The translations under genes and the position numbers were made by a program. From JANXSS01 sp040385645 (GTDB lineage: Bacteria; Pseudomonadota; Gammaproteobacteria; Burkholderiales; Burkholderiaceae_D), in the NCBI GenBank assembly GCA_040385645.1, contig JAZKGZ010000001.1:1-64000 (forward strand): DNA of 64,000 nucleotides, given 5' to 3'. The stretch's first letter is position 1, and each line of letters begins with the position of its first letter. The notes under the pieces were generated by a model that was not told the origin of the DNA, ran no database searches, and worked only from the letters and a program-made list of their open reading frames with translations. Shown here one piece after another: positions 62,368 to 64,000 of this stretch.

Positions 62368-62707
62368 CCGTTCAGCAGTTCTATTACCCCCCTTTCCTTC
62401 CGCACTGCATCGCTCGATCTTCCGATCGTAACAGGCAGTGCATCACGCTGATGACCGTATCAGCGTGGTGAAACGACGCCGATCTAGCGCCGCTTTTCCA
62501 ACCTGCCCAACTTACCCGAATTTTCTTCAAAATTCTTTCCATCAAGCAACAAGTATTGTCCGCTAAAAAAGTATCCTGAGAATAATTATTTCTTGCGTTC
62601 ACTTAGTTTCTGTATAGAATCTAAATTGTGCTCAACAAAGATCATGCTGATCGAGCCACGGAACAGGTCGGTGCAGGTAACTGTGCTTACTGCGAAACGG
62701 GAACGTC
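62368..62707. other. intergenic stretch with hairpins
   Basis: About 340 bases without a supported gene. CACGCTGAT / ATCAGCGTG with loop GACCGT (62444-62467) makes a 9-bp stem without a T-run, and GCACTGC / GCAGTGC pairs further out. It may be a terminator relic or a leader structure of the protease gene. No small RNA can be claimed. Confidence 0.4.
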
Positions 62708-64000
62708 ATGACCAGATACTGCAAGCAGCGCAACGTTGGCAAGTTGAAGCGCCCGATGCGTTACACGATGGTTTGTGCAAGTTTGTCGTGGGCCATTGGC
62801 GCGGCGATTCTGCCTTCTAGCACCGTGGCTGCCGTTGCGGTGCAGGCAGCAGAGAGTTACCCGGATCAAGACCGTGGATATGCCATTGTCGTGCTAAAAG
62901 GCGAGTCATTGTCGACCGCAGTTTCCACTAAGCCGATCAGCGGCAGAAAAATCGATTTCCAAAGTAGTGCCGTTCAACTCCAGCGTACGCGATTGGCGAC
63001 CGAGCGTGCCAGCTACCGACGTTGGCTCCTTGCCAAGGTACCCAATGCGAGCGTGACCAACGAATTCGAACTCGCACTCAATGCCGTGTCCGTACGACTC
63101 AACGGCGCAACGTTGGCCCAAATCGCGGCAATGCCGAACGTAAAGCAAGTCAGTCATCAAAGCCTTTTCCATAAAGTTGCCGCCACTGTCGCTGCTGAGA
63201 CCGATTCTGCAACCGGTGGAGCCAGTCAAACATGGCAACAAAATGCCACACGCTCCGGGGCTAGCTCAAATGCTAACGCTAACGCTAACGCAGGTGCCGG
63301 GGTAAAGGTAGCGGTGATCGACAGCGGTATCGATGTCAGTCATCCATGTTTCAGCGACCTCGGCTATGCGGTGCAGCCCCGGATCGGCGATGCACGTTTT
63401 ATCAATAACAAGGTAATCGCTGCCAGGGCTTTCACAAACGGTGAACACGGTGCGCGCTTAATGCCGGAAGCTACCGGCACACATGGCACGCATGTCTCGG
63501 GAACCATTGCTTGCAATGCTGCGACGGCCGCTACCGTCGGTGGCGTATCGGTCGACAAGATGTCCGGTATCGCGCCGAGAGCATTGCTCGGCAATTACAA
63601 CGTTTTTCCGGGGGCAGCGACCACGGCTCGGTCAGAAGATATTCTCAACGCGATGGAAGCGGCTTATCGCGACGGCTTTGATGTTGTAAATTTCAGTCTG
63701 AATGCCGGCCAGCGAAGCGGCTCCGGCATCGAAATCCGTGCTCTGCGCAACCTCGACCGAGCCAATATGCTGTTTGCGGTAGCGCCTGGCAAGAGCGAAG
63801 AAACCCGCGATCTGTTAGGTACCGATATCGAAATCGAGCCCAAGGAAAGCAAAGAAGAAAACGTCGCGCTCGCTGTCATTCGCTCTAGTGGTGCGGAGTA
63901 TCTGGGCGTTCGGGCGGCTTTTGGTGTCGTGCCTGTAGGGGGCTTGACCGGACCATTGGCACTGGTGCTCGATGCTAGTGCCGACATAGCCACCACCGGC
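62708..64000 (+). CDS. subtilisin-like (S8) serine protease, exported, cut by the window edge
   Basis: The frame is open from the ATG at 62708 to the window end (431 codons). A basic N-terminus and signal (ASLSWAIGAAILPSSTVAAVAVQA) precede a propeptide-like I9 region (about 55-170) and a short NANANANA stretch. The S8 core follows: VKVAVIDSGIDVSHP holds the catalytic Asp, GTHGTHVSGTIACN the catalytic His, and DGFDVVNFSLNAG the next strand. After LFAVAPGKSEE a domain with LAVIRSSGAEYLGV and GLTGPLALVLDAS looks like a PA-type insertion. The oxyanion Asn and the catalytic Ser must lie beyond or are not visible. It is probably a secreted or surface protease. Confidence 0.88.
   Translation, partial: MTRYCKQRNVGKLKRPMRYTMVCASLSWAIGAAILPSSTVAAVAVQAAESYPDQDRGYAIVVLKGESLSTAVSTKPISGRKIDFQSSAVQLQRTRLATERASYRRWLLAKVPNASVTNEFELALNAVSVRLNGATLAQIAAMPNVKQVSHQSLFHKVAATVAAETDSATGGASQTWQQNATRSGASSNANANANAGAGVKVAVIDSGIDVSHPCFSDLGYAVQPRIGDARFINNKVIAARAFTNGEHGARLMPEATGTHGTHVSGTIACNAATAATVGGVSVDKMSGIAPRALLGNYNVFPGAATTARSEDILNAMEAAYRDGFDVVNFSLNAGQRSGSGIEIRALRNLDRANMLFAVAPGKSEETRDLLGTDIEIEPKESKEENVALAVIRSSGAEYLGVRAAFGVVPVGGLTGPLALVLDASADIATTG

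Noticed and set aside
62444..62467. Hairpin upstream of the S8 protease as a riboswitch or terminator
   Set aside because: No T-run and no recognisable aptamer; recorded only as a structure in the intergenic stretch.

Overview
The window reads as chromosomal DNA from a Gram-negative beta-proteobacterium, most like the Burkholderiales/Oxalobacteraceae. This is inferred from gene content and codon use only: two type IV pilus loci, a PilN-type lipoprotein secretin, BcsA/BcsB cellulose synthase, an Rsb stressosome cluster and multi-PAS hybrid kinases. No rRNA, tRNA, CRISPR array, transposase or integrase was seen.

Left part (1-12.4 kb): a diiron heme-oxygenase-like enzyme, a convergent Kbp-like BON-LysM protein, and a Gly/Ala-rich 424-residue protein of unknown role. 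A compact operon follows, encoding a type IVb-pilus/type II-secretion-like machine: PilP-like periplasmic protein, PilB/GspE ATPase, PilC/GspF platform, PilO-like and one further bitopic membrane protein, a membrane-anchored parvulin-like foldase, two pilin-like proteins and an embedded hemerythrin-like protein.

12.5-26.5 kb is one gene for a secreted fibre of about 4,670 residues. It is built from phage-tail-fibre-like and YadA-head-like repeats and carries two peptidase S74 (endosialidase-type) self-cleaving chaperone domains, one internal and one near the C-terminus. The machine and the fibre together are the best candidate for an undescribed system.

26.5-30.5 kb is a mosaic of toxin-antitoxin modules (a nucleotidyltransferase with a broken HEPN partner, RelB-YafQ, MazEF, VapBC). 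They are interleaved with repeated, decaying copies of the fibre gene's 3' end, of the nucleotidyltransferase gene and of a DUF1016 nuclease gene. 30.5-35.6 kb holds, on the minus strand, a PAS/GAF hybrid kinase, a type B carboxylesterase and an LprI-like protein. 35.6-39 kb is a second accessory patch: Fic remnant, orphan Phd antitoxin, P-loop ATPase, Fic protein with a substituted catalytic His, and a small membrane protein with a ribbon-helix-helix regulator.

39-45.7 kb is signalling: a diguanylate cyclase divergent from an RsbR-RsbS-RsbT-RsbTX-(RsbT/kinase/REC) stressosome operon. 45.9-54.9 kb is the type IVa minor-pilin operon (pilE, fimT, pilV, pilW, pilX, pilY1) followed by a PilN secretin, which may complete the first machine. 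55-59.6 kb is bcsA-bcsB on the minus strand. The right end has an unknown helical protein, a frameshifted alpha/beta hydrolase, a DUF3135 protein and the 5' part of a subtilisin-like protease cut by the window edge. The shared theme is surface adhesion and biofilm (pili, giant fibre, cellulose, c-di-GMP) beside stress signalling and toxin-antitoxin debris.
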